Assembly: GCA_903929795.1 (NCBI GenBank)
Contig: CAIYWC010000097.1
Location: 1 to 64,000, forward strand
Reading direction: 5' to 3'
Source of the DNA: an uncultured Myxococcales bacterium
GTDB taxonomy: Bacteria; Myxococcota_A; UBA9042
Length of the DNA stretch: 64,000 bases
The notes below the pieces were generated by a model. That model did not search any database. It was not told where the DNA came from and was given only the letters and a program-made list of their open reading frames with translations. Of this stretch, positions 38,844 through 47,284 are shown piece by piece. The position numbers were made by a program, and so were the translations under genes. How positions within the stretch are numbered: the first letter of the stretch is position 1; the number at the start of each line of letters is the position of its first letter.

Positions 38844-41653
38844 CCCGCTCGCGCCTGCTGTGGCTGGGCATCTGGACGGGCGTCGCGATCGCGGTGACGC
38901 TGCTGTTCGCGCTGCAGGTGCCGCCGCAGCTGGCGCTCTTGGCGCGTCGGGGCGTCGATTTCGCGGCGCCGCAGGCCCTGTGGCTGGCCGTGCTGGCGTG
39001 GCTGGTGCCCATGGCGGCGGCGTGGTCGCTGACGGACCTGCCGCGCTGGCAGCAGGCGGTGCAAGTGCTGGTGCGGATGGCGCTGATCGCCCTGCTGGCG
39101 GTGGCGATCGCCGGGCCGCGGCTGCTGCATGAACGGCCGCGGCGCGCGCAAGTCGTGCACGTGATCGACCGGTCGGCGTCGGTGCCGGATGCGCTGCTGC
39201 GGGCGGCGGAGCGCGGCGTGCGGGACACCGAGCTGGCGGCGCGGCTGGCGCCCAAACATGCCGCGGAAGACGCCCTGGACGCGAGCGACGCGCGGGTTCC
39301 GCCGGTGCAGGTCATCGCGTTTGATCGCGAGGCGCTCGCGCTGCCGTGGCCGCCGACGCCGGTGCAGGACGACGTGCCGTTGCCGCAGATCGCGCGGCGG
39401 CCGCTGCTGGAGCGGGAGACGGACCTGGCGGGCGCGCTGAACCTGGCGCTGGGGCTGCTGGACGGCCACAGCGTGCCGCACGTGGTGGTCTGGTCTGACG
39501 GTCAGGAGACGCAGGGCGACGCGCTGCAGCTGGTGGACGCCCTGCGCGCCGCCGGCGTGCGCGTGCACGTGCCGGCGCAGCCAGTGCCGCCGCCAACGGG
39601 CGAGGTCGTCGTGGAGCAATTCGAGCTGCCGGCGAAAGTGCGCGCCAACGTGCCGTTTCCTGTGGCGATCGCGGTGCAATCGTCAGGGCCGGCCAAGGTG
39701 CGGTGCACACTGACGCTGCACAACCAGCCGCCGTTGCAGGTGGAGCAGGTGATCGCAGCGGGGACGACGCGGCTGGAATTCGGCTTGGCGCGGCTCAAGG
39801 AGGCCGGCACGCACGATTTGGAGACCACGTGCGAAGTGCTGGCGGGTGCCGATCGCTTTCAGCTCAACAACCACTTGCGTGGGCGCGTGGCGGTGTTGGT
39901 GCGGCCGCGGCTGCTGTACGTCGAGGGTGCCAAGGGCCAGAGCCAGTACCTGAGCCGCGCGCTGACGGACGATTTCGAGGTGGAGACGGCCGACGCCGAC
40001 GGCCTGCCGCGCGCGGTCGCGGGCCTGAAACCGTTCCAGGCGATCGTGCTGAGCGACGTGCCGCGGGTGTCGGCCTCGGGCGTGCCGCTGCTGACCGATG
40101 GCGACATGCGCAACCTGGAGGCGTACGTCAAAGCCGGCGGTGGACTGCTGGTGCTGGGCGGAGAAAATAGCTTGGGATCAGGCGGTTATCAGGACACGTA
40201 TCTGGACAAGCACGTGCTGCCGGTGCGCATGGACGTCGAAGCGACGATGGAGACGCCGACGATCGCGCTGATGCTGGCGGTGGACCGGTCGGGCTCGATG
40301 CAGGGGCCCAAGATGGAGCTCGCCAAGGAGGCGGCGCGGGCGACGGCGGAGTCGCTGGCGGCGGAAGACCTGATCGGCGTGGTGGCGTTTGACGCGGAGT
40401 CGCGGCTGGCGGTGCGGCTGCAGCGGGCCGGCAATCGCTACAGAATTTCTACGGATATCAGCAAGTTGACGGCGAATGGCGGGACCAACATCTACCCGGC
40501 GCTGGACCTGGCCTACCAGACACTGCTGACGGCGCCGGCCAAGATCAAGCACGTGATCCTGCTGACGGACGGCCAGGCGCCGCGCCAGGGGATCGACGCG
40601 CTTGTGCGGCAGATGAAGCGCTCCGGCATCACGGTGTCGACCGTCGGCGTGGGCAGCGACGTGGACCACAACCTGCTGGAAAGCATCGCCGATCGCGGCG
40701 GCGGGCGGTTCTACTTTACCGACCGGCCGGAGACGCTGCCGCGGATCTTCGTCAAGGAAACCAAGCTGATCGCCGGCGAGAGCGTGATTGAGCAGCGCGT
40801 GCACGCCAAGCGCGCGCCGGGCCTGGGGCGCATCGATCTGCTGCGCGGCGTGCGCATCGAGGACGCGCCGCTGCTGACGGGCTACCTGCCGACCAAGGTG
40901 AAGCCGGGCGCGGAGGAGATCCTGCGGCTGTCGTCGGGCAAGCCGCTGCTTGTGCGCTGGAAGCTGGGACTGGGCAAAGTCAGCGTGTTCACGAGTGATT
41001 TGAAGAACCGCTGGGCCGCGCAATGGCTGGATTGGCCGGGCTATCCGCTGCTGGCGCGGCAGATGGTGCGCGACTTGCTGCAGGAGGACGTTGGCATGGC
41101 GCTGGACGTGCGGCTGGCGCGCGAGCGCGATCGCCTGCGGGTGGCGGTGGACGCGCTGGACGAGGACGACCACTGGCTGACGGGAATGCTGGCGGTGGCG
41201 AAAGTGACGCGGCCCGATGGCGCGCAGGTCGAGGTGAACCTGACGGAAGTGGCGCAGGGGCGCTACGAAACCGCGCTGCCGCTGGACGCGCTGGGGCCGT
41301 ACGATGTGGCCGTGACGCTGCGGGCGCGCGCGGACCAACCGGTGCTGGCGAGCGGGCGCGCGACGGCGGTGCATCCGTACCCGGACGAGTACCGGCTGGC
41401 GGATGGCCAAAGTGCGGTGCTGGCGCAGCTCGCGGCAGCGACGGGCGGCAAGCTGGCGAGCGTCCCGGCGGATTGGCTGGACAGTCACGGCGCGACGCAC
41501 AAGGACTGGCAGTGGCTGTGGCCGCAGCTGGTCTGGTGGGCGCTGGGGCTGCTGCTGGTCGATTTGCTGCTGCGGCGGGTGCGGCTGGGTCGCGCGACGT
41601 CGGTGCGCTGGCACGCGCTCCGGGTGCGCGGCAAGCGGCGCCCTGCACGCTGA
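38840..41653 (+). CDS. vWA and glutamine amidotransferase-like membrane protein
   Basis: ATGA overlap with previous gene; PRLLYVEGAKGQSQYLSRAL; GGENSLGSGGY; vWA IALMLAVDRSGSMQGPK. Confidence 0.85.
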   Translation: MTRSRLLWLGIWTGVAIAVTLLFALQVPPQLALLARRGVDFAAPQALWLAVLAWLVPMAAAWSLTDLPRWQQAVQVLVRMALIALLAVAIAGPRLLHERPRRAQVVHVIDRSASVPDALLRAAERGVRDTELAARLAPKHAAEDALDASDARVPPVQVIAFDREALALPWPPTPVQDDVPLPQIARRPLLERETDLAGALNLALGLLDGHSVPHVVVWSDGQETQGDALQLVDALRAAGVRVHVPAQPVPPPTGEVVVEQFELPAKVRANVPFPVAIAVQSSGPAKVRCTLTLHNQPPLQVEQVIAAGTTRLEFGLARLKEAGTHDLETTCEVLAGADRFQLNNHLRGRVAVLVRPRLLYVEGAKGQSQYLSRALTDDFEVETADADGLPRAVAGLKPFQAIVLSDVPRVSASGVPLLTDGDMRNLEAYVKAGGGLLVLGGENSLGSGGYQDTYLDKHVLPVRMDVEATMETPTIALMLAVDRSGSMQGPKMELAKEAARATAESLAAEDLIGVVAFDAESRLAVRLQRAGNRYRISTDISKLTANGGTNIYPALDLAYQTLLTAPAKIKHVILLTDGQAPRQGIDALVRQMKRSGITVSTVGVGSDVDHNLLESIADRGGGRFYFTDRPETLPRIFVKETKLIAGESVIEQRVHAKRAPGLGRIDLLRGVRIEDAPLLTGYLPTKVKPGAEEILRLSSGKPLLVRWKLGLGKVSVFTSDLKNRWAAQWLDWPGYPLLARQMVRDLLQEDVGMALDVRLARERDRLRVAVDALDEDDHWLTGMLAVAKVTRPDGAQVEVNLTEVAQGRYETALPLDALGPYDVAVTLRARADQPVLASGRATAVHPYPDEYRLADGQSAVLAQLAAATGGKLASVPADWLDSHGATHKDWQWLWPQLVWWALGLLLVDLLLRRVRLGRATSVRWHALRVRGKRRPAR

Positions 41654-41730
41654 CCGAATTCGCCGATCCTGGCCGCCGTGGGCGCGAGGTCGCGGTCCAG
41701 TCCGACACGCGAAAGGACTGCCCGCGTAGG
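41643..41730 (-). promoter_or_regulatory. Dispersed repeat copy R5 (shortened)
   Basis: Reverse complement GGGCAGTCCTTTCGCGTGTCGGACTGGACCGCGA...GATCGGCGAATTCGGTCAGCGTG; about 20 bp shorter in the middle than R1; overlaps the 3' end of the vWA gene. Confidence 0.5.
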
Positions 41731-41761
41731 CCTGGCGTTGATTTGCGGCCAGCCTACGCAG

Positions 41762-42337
41762 TCACGGCTTCCACAGCGCTTCGGGCTCGCCGGTCCGCTT
41801 GGCGACCCAGCGGCTGGCCACGAATAGCCAATCGCTCAGTCGATTCAGGTACTTCACGTCCTCCGGCGCGACCGGCTCCACGTGCGCGAGCTCGATCGTC
41901 CGGCGCTCTGCCCGCCGGCACACCGTCCGCGCGAAGTGCAGCGCCGCGCCCGTCGGTCCGCCGCCGGGCAGCACAAAGGACAGCAGCGGCGCCAGCTCCG
42001 CGTTCATCGCGTCCAGCGACTGCTCCAGCGCCGTCACATCCGCAGCGACGATCACCGGCTGGTTCGGCCGCCGGCTCGCCAGCCGCGTAGCGAGGCTCGA
42101 GCCCAGGTTGAAGAGCTGCTGTTGGATCGTGAACAGCTGGTCGTCCAGCGCCGCGCGCGCTGCCGTGTCCGCTGTTTGGCGATTGGCTTCGCGACACAGC
42201 CCGAGGCAGGCGTTCAACTCGTCGACGGTGCCGTACGCCTCGATGCGCGGGTCGTCCTTGGCGACGCGTTCGCCGCCGACCAAGCCGGTGGTGCCGTCGT
42301 CGCCTGTCCGTGTGTAGATGCGGTTGAGCCTGACCAT
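41762..42337 (-). CDS. pduO: ATP:cob(I)alamin adenosyltransferase, PduO type
   Basis: MVRLNRIYTRTGDDGTTGLVGGERVAKDDPRIEAYGTVDELNACLGL; LPGGGPTGAALHFARTVCRRAER. Confidence 0.92.
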   Translation of the reverse strand: MVRLNRIYTRTGDDGTTGLVGGERVAKDDPRIEAYGTVDELNACLGLCREANRQTADTAARAALDDQLFTIQQQLFNLGSSLATRLASRRPNQPVIVAADVTALEQSLDAMNAELAPLLSFVLPGGGPTGAALHFARTVCRRAERRTIELAHVEPVAPEDVKYLNRLSDWLFVASRWVAKRTGEPEALWKP

Positions 42338-42382
42338 GCGCGGAGTGTACACATCCTGACTCCAATCGAACATCAGACTTGG

Positions 42383-42485
42383 CCGGTTGGACCTGTTGCA
42401 GCTCGGACCGGGACCGCGAGCGTGCACTTGCAGTGGCACGCCGCGGTGCGGGAGGTGGTGACGTTGGAATTCAGTCAGCGTGTAT
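42383..42485 (+). promoter_or_regulatory. Dispersed repeat copy R3
   Basis: CCGGTTGGACCTGTTGCAGCTCGGACCGGGACCGCGAGCGTGCACTTGCAGTGGCACGCCGCGG...GGAATTCAGTCAGCGTGTAT; 82 bp from CGGACCGG to GTGTAT. Confidence 0.65.
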
Positions 42486-42643
42486 CGCCGGCCGACCCGC
42501 CCGTGTCCAGCCCCGCGCCGCCAGGTCCGCGCGATCCCAGTCAAAACCTGCGCAAGCCACCACACAGTCGACAGCGGGGGCGATTGCCTCGGCGCGCGGT
42601 CTTCCCACGCGGCTTCGCACTGCGCGGAAATTTGGCGGCAAGA

Positions 42644-42671
42644 TTGTTGCGCAATTTCAAGGTGATATCTT
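42644..42671 (+). promoter_or_regulatory. Possible sigma70 promoter of the candidate ncRNA
   Basis: TTGTTG-N16-TATCTT. Confidence 0.4.
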
Positions 42672-42677
42672 GAATCT

Positions 42678-42818
42678 TGCAGCGATCTCCCGATCCCACA
42701 CGGCGGCTGTCGTTCAGTGGAAGCCCGTGAGGGCTCACCCTACCGCTTGAGCCGCCGGTGATCTTGACGCCCAGCAATCGCCGTCCGCTGAACATGCAGA
42801 ACTAGGCACATTTTTTTT
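42678..42818 (+). ncRNA. Candidate structured small RNA ending in a T8 tract
   Basis: GAT(CC)CAC(A)CGGCGGCT at 42692-42708 pairs with AGCCGCCGGTGATC at 42750-42763; inner hairpin AGCCC-GTGA-GGGCT (GNRA loop); outer GCGAT/ATCGC; T8 at 42811-42818; no plausible ORF. Confidence 0.45.
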
Positions 42819-42914
42819 GCGAAGCTCTTCACGGGGCTCGGCAAAAGATGTACAAAGTCGTCGCTCGCTGTGCGGACAGCTGGCCACCAGCCCCAACTGA
42901 TGGAGTGTATGATT

Positions 42915-43130
42915 ATGCCCAAGACCAAAGGCACTGCCGCGGAATTCATTCTGAACCTGTTGCGCGCGCACCCCGACTATGAAATGCAAGTGTCTGATAT
43001 TTATGAAGAAGGCGATCGGCGTTGGACCAAGGCCAACATCTCCAACGCGCTGACGCGCCTGCTGGAGAAGGGCTTGATCGCGCGGACGGTTGATCCCAAT
43101 CGCGCCGCGTGGTGGACGATCGCGGGCTAG
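42915..43130 (+). CDS. Small winged-helix-like DNA-binding protein
   Basis: MPKTKGTAAEFILNLLRAHPDYEMQVSDIYEEGDRRWTKANISNALTRLLEKGLIARTVDPNRAAWWTIAG; GGAG 9 nt upstream of the ATG. Confidence 0.65.
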   Translation: MPKTKGTAAEFILNLLRAHPDYEMQVSDIYEEGDRRWTKANISNALTRLLEKGLIARTVDPNRAAWWTIAG

Positions 43131-43153
43131 CGCCGCGACGAGAGGGGTCGAAC

Positions 43154-44686
43154 TCAAGACGCGTGCGAGGCGAGCCGATCCGCCAGCGCGTGGGCCATTG
43201 TGATGATCGGCGTCATCGTGTGACTTGAGCTGCTGCTGGGAAAGATGCTGCCGTCGCAGATGAAGACGCCGCGCGTACCCCAGACCTGTCCGTTCAGGTC
43301 GCACGCCGAGGTGGCTTCGCTGGTGCCAAGCCGTCCGCCGCCCTGTTGATGGGCGGAGATGAGCGAGATCGTCGCGGCGTCGAACGTCAGCGTCTCGACC
43401 TGCGCCAGCTGTGCCTCCGATTGCAGGACCAGCGGCGGCGCGGCGGGGATGACGACCATTTTGGCCCCGGCGGCAAAGTACGCGCGCGCGGCGGCACGCA
43501 CGGCCTGGCGCGCGCGCGCCTTCCACTCGGCCGTCAGCGTGTAGTCGATTTCCGGCCGGCCATCGCGCCGCAGGGTGATCTGGCCAACCGGCTGATCCGG
43601 AATCAAAATCAGCGACGCTGCCGCATGGTCAAGCTGCGCCATCAGCGTCTTGCCCGCGGCGCCCGGCTGCGACACAAGCGAGCCCAACACGCCCGGCGTG
43701 CCAAAAATGCTCTCGACGCGAAAACCGCCGAGGCCGTGATCGGGGTCATGCCGCTCAAACTCCGTCATCGCGTAAGCCTGCGGAATTCCTTCAAAAGCGT
43801 TCACCGGATCTGCCATCAGCGCGACGATTGGCACCTGCGGCTGCAAGGACACGTGCTGGCCCAGCTGGTCATTGCCCAGGTGCGAATTGCGCAGCAGCGC
43901 GACCGTACCCACCGGATTCGCGGCGACAATCACGCACTTGGCGTCGATCGCGAACCGGTTCACCGGGTGGTAGCCTTTGGCGTCCAGCGTCTGCACTTCC
44001 ACGCGCTTGCGGTCCGTCGTCGCGTCGCGGATCAGCGTCGCGCGCGCCCGCACAAGCACGCGCGCGCCCGCGGCCAGCGCCTTGGGAATCGCGACCATCC
44101 GCGGATTGCGCTTGGCGCTCGCCGGACAGCCGATCAGGCACGAGCCCAAGCCTTGGCATTTCACGCGGTTGTGCATCATCACTTCACCGCGCCAGCCCAG
44201 CGCCTGGGTGCCTTGGCGCAGGATCTGGTTGTTTCGGTTGATCTGCTGTTCAAGGATGCGGTTGGCCGACAGATCCGCCAGCGCGCGCTGCACGTACGGC
44301 TGCATTGCCGTCGCCGAAAAGTCATGCCAGCCATGGTGTTTTTGCCAATAGGCCCACGTCGCATCGTGGATCGGCACGACGTCGCACGCGTTGATGACAC
44401 CGCCGCCGCCAAGCACGCGGCCCGACAGGATGTTGACGGTGCGGTCCTTGTTGGTGCGGCCGCCGCGGTCGACGTAGAGCTGGTCGTACATCGGCGTGTC
44501 GCGCTGGCTCAGCTTGTCGGGGCCGACGAAATCGCCGCCTTCTTCCAGCAAAATCACGTCTTTGCCGGCCTCGGCCAGGACGCGCGCCGCTGTGCCGCCG
44601 CCACAGCCACTGCCGATGACGAGGAAGTCGCACTTCAGGTCGTGCGGGACAAAGCCGCTGGCGGCGCAGTCGAGGACGTCGCTCAT
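43154..44686 (-). CDS. GMC family FAD-dependent oxidoreductase
   Basis: DFLVIGSGCGGGTAARVLAEAGKDVILLEEGG; GGGGVINACDVVPIHDATWAYW; C-terminal FICDGSIFPSSSSSHTMTPIITMAHALADR. Confidence 0.93.
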   Translation of the reverse strand: MSDVLDCAASGFVPHDLKCDFLVIGSGCGGGTAARVLAEAGKDVILLEEGGDFVGPDKLSQRDTPMYDQLYVDRGGRTNKDRTVNILSGRVLGGGGVINACDVVPIHDATWAYWQKHHGWHDFSATAMQPYVQRALADLSANRILEQQINRNNQILRQGTQALGWRGEVMMHNRVKCQGLGSCLIGCPASAKRNPRMVAIPKALAAGARVLVRARATLIRDATTDRKRVEVQTLDAKGYHPVNRFAIDAKCVIVAANPVGTVALLRNSHLGNDQLGQHVSLQPQVPIVALMADPVNAFEGIPQAYAMTEFERHDPDHGLGGFRVESIFGTPGVLGSLVSQPGAAGKTLMAQLDHAAASLILIPDQPVGQITLRRDGRPEIDYTLTAEWKARARQAVRAAARAYFAAGAKMVVIPAAPPLVLQSEAQLAQVETLTFDAATISLISAHQQGGGRLGTSEATSACDLNGQVWGTRGVFICDGSIFPSSSSSHTMTPIITMAHALADRLASHAS

Positions 44687-45225
44687 GGCGTCACCGCCGG
44701 ACGGGTGGCGAGGCGGGCAAAGGACGGCCCGGCGTAGGCGATGTGCGGCCAGACGGCCTCGTGGTCATAGAACGTCAAGCCGAGAAACCGTGAAAAGGAC
44801 CAGAAAATCTCGCGCCGCGTCTGCTGCTGCGCCGTGCCCCAGGCGCTCCAGTGCGCAAGCTGGGCGTCCGGCGGCAGGTGGCTGAACGTGACCGCGTGCT
44901 GTTCAAACAGCACCGGGCCAAATTCAACGAGGTTCAGCGCGAGCGCGGCGTCCCGCTGATCGGCCTCGGGCTGGTCGGCGAGGTATCCGTCAAACAGCCG
45001 CGCGAGGTCGAAATCGTCCGCGCCGGGGCCAAAAGCGCCGCCTTGCGGGATGTGGGTGCGGCCGATCGCCGCCATGGTGCGGTATTCCTGGGACGACAGC
45101 ACGCGCAAGCCCGCGACGTCCGGCGCGGAGCCGCGCAGCCAGGCCAAGCTGCCCGCTGCACCCGCCGCCAGCGCCGCCGCAGACCCGCCCAGCACGAGAA
45201 AACGCCGCCGCGACACGGCATTCAC
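44683..45225 (-). CDS. Gluconate 2-dehydrogenase subunit 3-like protein with Tat-like signal
   Basis: GTG start; NAVSRRRFLVLGGSAAALAAGAAG twin-arginine-like signal; RTMAAIGRTHIPQGGAFGPGADD; overlaps the GMC gene by 4 nt. Confidence 0.75.
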   Translation of the reverse strand: MNAVSRRRFLVLGGSAAALAAGAAGSLAWLRGSAPDVAGLRVLSSQEYRTMAAIGRTHIPQGGAFGPGADDFDLARLFDGYLADQPEADQRDAALALNLVEFGPVLFEQHAVTFSHLPPDAQLAHWSAWGTAQQQTRREIFWSFSRFLGLTFYDHEAVWPHIAYAGPSFARLATRPAVTP

Positions 45226-46574
45226 GGCAGCTCCTCCAGCTTCCAGCTTGCGCGCGGGGCCGCGGTCACCGGCTGGCAGAACGCCGCGACGATGTCCTCG
45301 CCCGCCGCCTCGCGCTTGGCCAACTCCGCCGCCCGGGCGCTCAGCCGCGCATCCCGTACCGCGCCGAGCTCCTTGGCGGTCTTGATGCCTTTGTCCAGCA
45401 CGGCGTGCAGTGCGACCCGCAGCTTGGTGCCGCGGTAGAACAGCTTGCCGTAGCGCCACAGCTGCTTGGCGTCGATGTCAAAGCCCAGCCCCGGCGTGGT
45501 CGGCAGGTCCAGCCAGCCGCGATCGTGGCTCCAGGGCTGCTGCAGCAGGCCGTCGCGGAACTGCGGGACCCAGCCCGGCTCGCTGATCGGGTACTCCAGC
45601 AGCGTGTCGTCGCGCCAAGGAGAGGCGGAGAACAGCTGGAGATTGATGGCGAAACCGATGCCGTTGGTCCACGTGTGCGGCGTGTAGCGCGCACCGGCCT
45701 TGGCGATCGCGCCGATCATCCGCCACGTCTCGCTGATGCCGCCGGCAAAGACGGAATCGGGCTGGTAGACGTCCAGCGAGCGCTTTTCCAGCATCACTTT
45801 GACTTCCGGCAGCCCGACGTGATTCAGCTCCGCGCCGGCGATCGGGATCGCGGTTCGGCGCCGCAGCTCGGCCATGCCATCGTAATCGTCGTTGGCCAGC
45901 GGCTCTTCCAGCCACTTGTAGCCCAGCTCGGCGGCGCGGTCGGCAAAGCGCAGCGCGCGGTCCAGATCCCACAGCGGCGCATCGGCCACGACCGCCACGC
46001 GCCAGCCTTGGTTCGCGTCGATGCCCATGGCGAAATCGTCGCCCATCGCCGCTGCAACGGTCTCAATCTGCTCCAGATCCTCGGCCAGCGTCGGCTTGTG
46101 CACGCGCAGTTTGGCGGCGACAAACCCTTCCGCGCGGCGCTTTTCCAGCTCGACGATCCGCGCCTTGCCGTCCTTCACATCGCCGGTCGACGCGTACAGC
46201 TGCACCCGCCCAGGCCGGCCGCCCAGCAGCTGCCACACCGGCACGCCGCGCGCCTTGCCGATCACATCCCAGCACGCGGCCTCCAGCCAGCCGACATGCC
46301 AGCCCAGGTAGGTCATTTCGCGCAGGCGCTGGCGGATCGACGCGAGGTCATCCGCGCGCTCGTCCAGCAGGTATGGCCCCAGCAGCGCGCCCAGGCCCTG
46401 CCGCTCGACGTCCATCGCCGGCCCCGCCGACCAGCCTTCCAGCCCCGCGGCAGTGCGCAACCGCACGAGAGTAAAGCGATTTTCGGTCTGCGGCAGCCCC
46501 GGGATCCACGAGGGATAGAACGGCGCGGGCAGCGGGACAGAGACGTGCCAGAGCGTGACGTCGGTAATGCGCAT
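45222..46574 (-). CDS. Mandelate racemase/muconate lactonizing enzyme family (enolase superfamily)
   Basis: FVAAKLRVHK; GIDANQGW; YKWLEEPLANDDYDG; PDSVFAGGISE; PHTWTNGIG. Confidence 0.88.
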   Translation of the reverse strand: MRITDVTLWHVSVPLPAPFYPSWIPGLPQTENRFTLVRLRTAAGLEGWSAGPAMDVERQGLGALLGPYLLDERADDLASIRQRLREMTYLGWHVGWLEAACWDVIGKARGVPVWQLLGGRPGRVQLYASTGDVKDGKARIVELEKRRAEGFVAAKLRVHKPTLAEDLEQIETVAAAMGDDFAMGIDANQGWRVAVVADAPLWDLDRALRFADRAAELGYKWLEEPLANDDYDGMAELRRRTAIPIAGAELNHVGLPEVKVMLEKRSLDVYQPDSVFAGGISETWRMIGAIAKAGARYTPHTWTNGIGFAINLQLFSASPWRDDTLLEYPISEPGWVPQFRDGLLQQPWSHDRGWLDLPTTPGLGFDIDAKQLWRYGKLFYRGTKLRVALHAVLDKGIKTAKELGAVRDARLSARAAELAKREAAGEDIVAAFCQPVTAAPRASWKLEELP

Positions 46575-46765
46575 CGGGGACTCACAGCGGCGATTCAGGC
46601 CGACGCTAGCGTGCACTTCATGACCCTGCGGAATCAAGGGCTTGCCACACCTTTTGCCGCCGCCGTGGCAATTCGGTGACGCGACCGGCTGTCCAGCGAT
46701 CCTTGCCGCGGACTACACTGCCGCCCGCCGCGGCGATCCCCACGCGGCAGAAAAGGAATTCGCCG

Positions 46766-47230
46766 ATGAACAGTTCTCCCCGCTCGGCATGGCGCGTCGC
46801 CCTGCTCGCCTTGGTGGCTTTGGCGTGCGTGCTTGGGGCTCCGCCGGATGCGCAGGCCAAGAAGAAGAAAAAGGCCAAGGCCGCGCCAACCGCCCCTGCG
46901 CAGCCCGCGGCCGCCGCCAAGCCGGTTGAGCCGGCCAAGGCAGCTGAACCGGCCAAGCCCGTGGTTGCCGTGCTGGACGTGACGGACCTGTGGAACGGGA
47001 AGTGCAAGACGTGCCACGGCCCGGACGGCAAGGGCAAGCCGCCCAAGACGGAAGACATGACGGCGGCGGCGTGGCAAAAGCGCTTCACTGACGCGCAAAT
47101 CCGCAAGACGATTGTCGAAGGTTTTGAGCGCGACGTCGACGGCGTGCACCAGAAGATGAAGTCGTTCCCGGATCTCACGCCGGCGCAACTGGACGGCCTG
47201 GTGGCGCACGTGCGCGGTTTTGCCAAGTAG
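46766..47230 (+). CDS. Secreted mono-heme c-type cytochrome with Lys/Ala/Pro linker
   Basis: Signal peptide; AKKKKKAKAAPTAPAQPAAAAKPVEPAKAAEPAKP linker; CKTCHGPDGKGKPP; KMKSFPDLTPAQLDGLVAHVRGF. Confidence 0.88.
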   Translation: MNSSPRSAWRVALLALVALACVLGAPPDAQAKKKKKAKAAPTAPAQPAAAAKPVEPAKAAEPAKPVVAVLDVTDLWNGKCKTCHGPDGKGKPPKTEDMTAAAWQKRFTDAQIRKTIVEGFERDVDGVHQKMKSFPDLTPAQLDGLVAHVRGFAK

Positions 47231-47284
47231 CTGCGCCGATTGACCCCCGTGTGGCGCGAACGTAGGCTCGCGGCGGGAGACCGG

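Noticed and set aside
40178-41614. 478-aa minus-strand ORF opposite the vWA gene
   Set aside because: H/R/Q-rich antisense frame without domain signal.
42678-42818. 4.5S SRP RNA, RNase P RNA or tmRNA identity for the candidate ncRNA
   Set aside because: Diagnostic sequences (SRP GGAAGCAGCC-type loop region, RNase P GAGGAAAGTCC-type core, tmRNA tRNA-like ends) were not seen; left as unknown.
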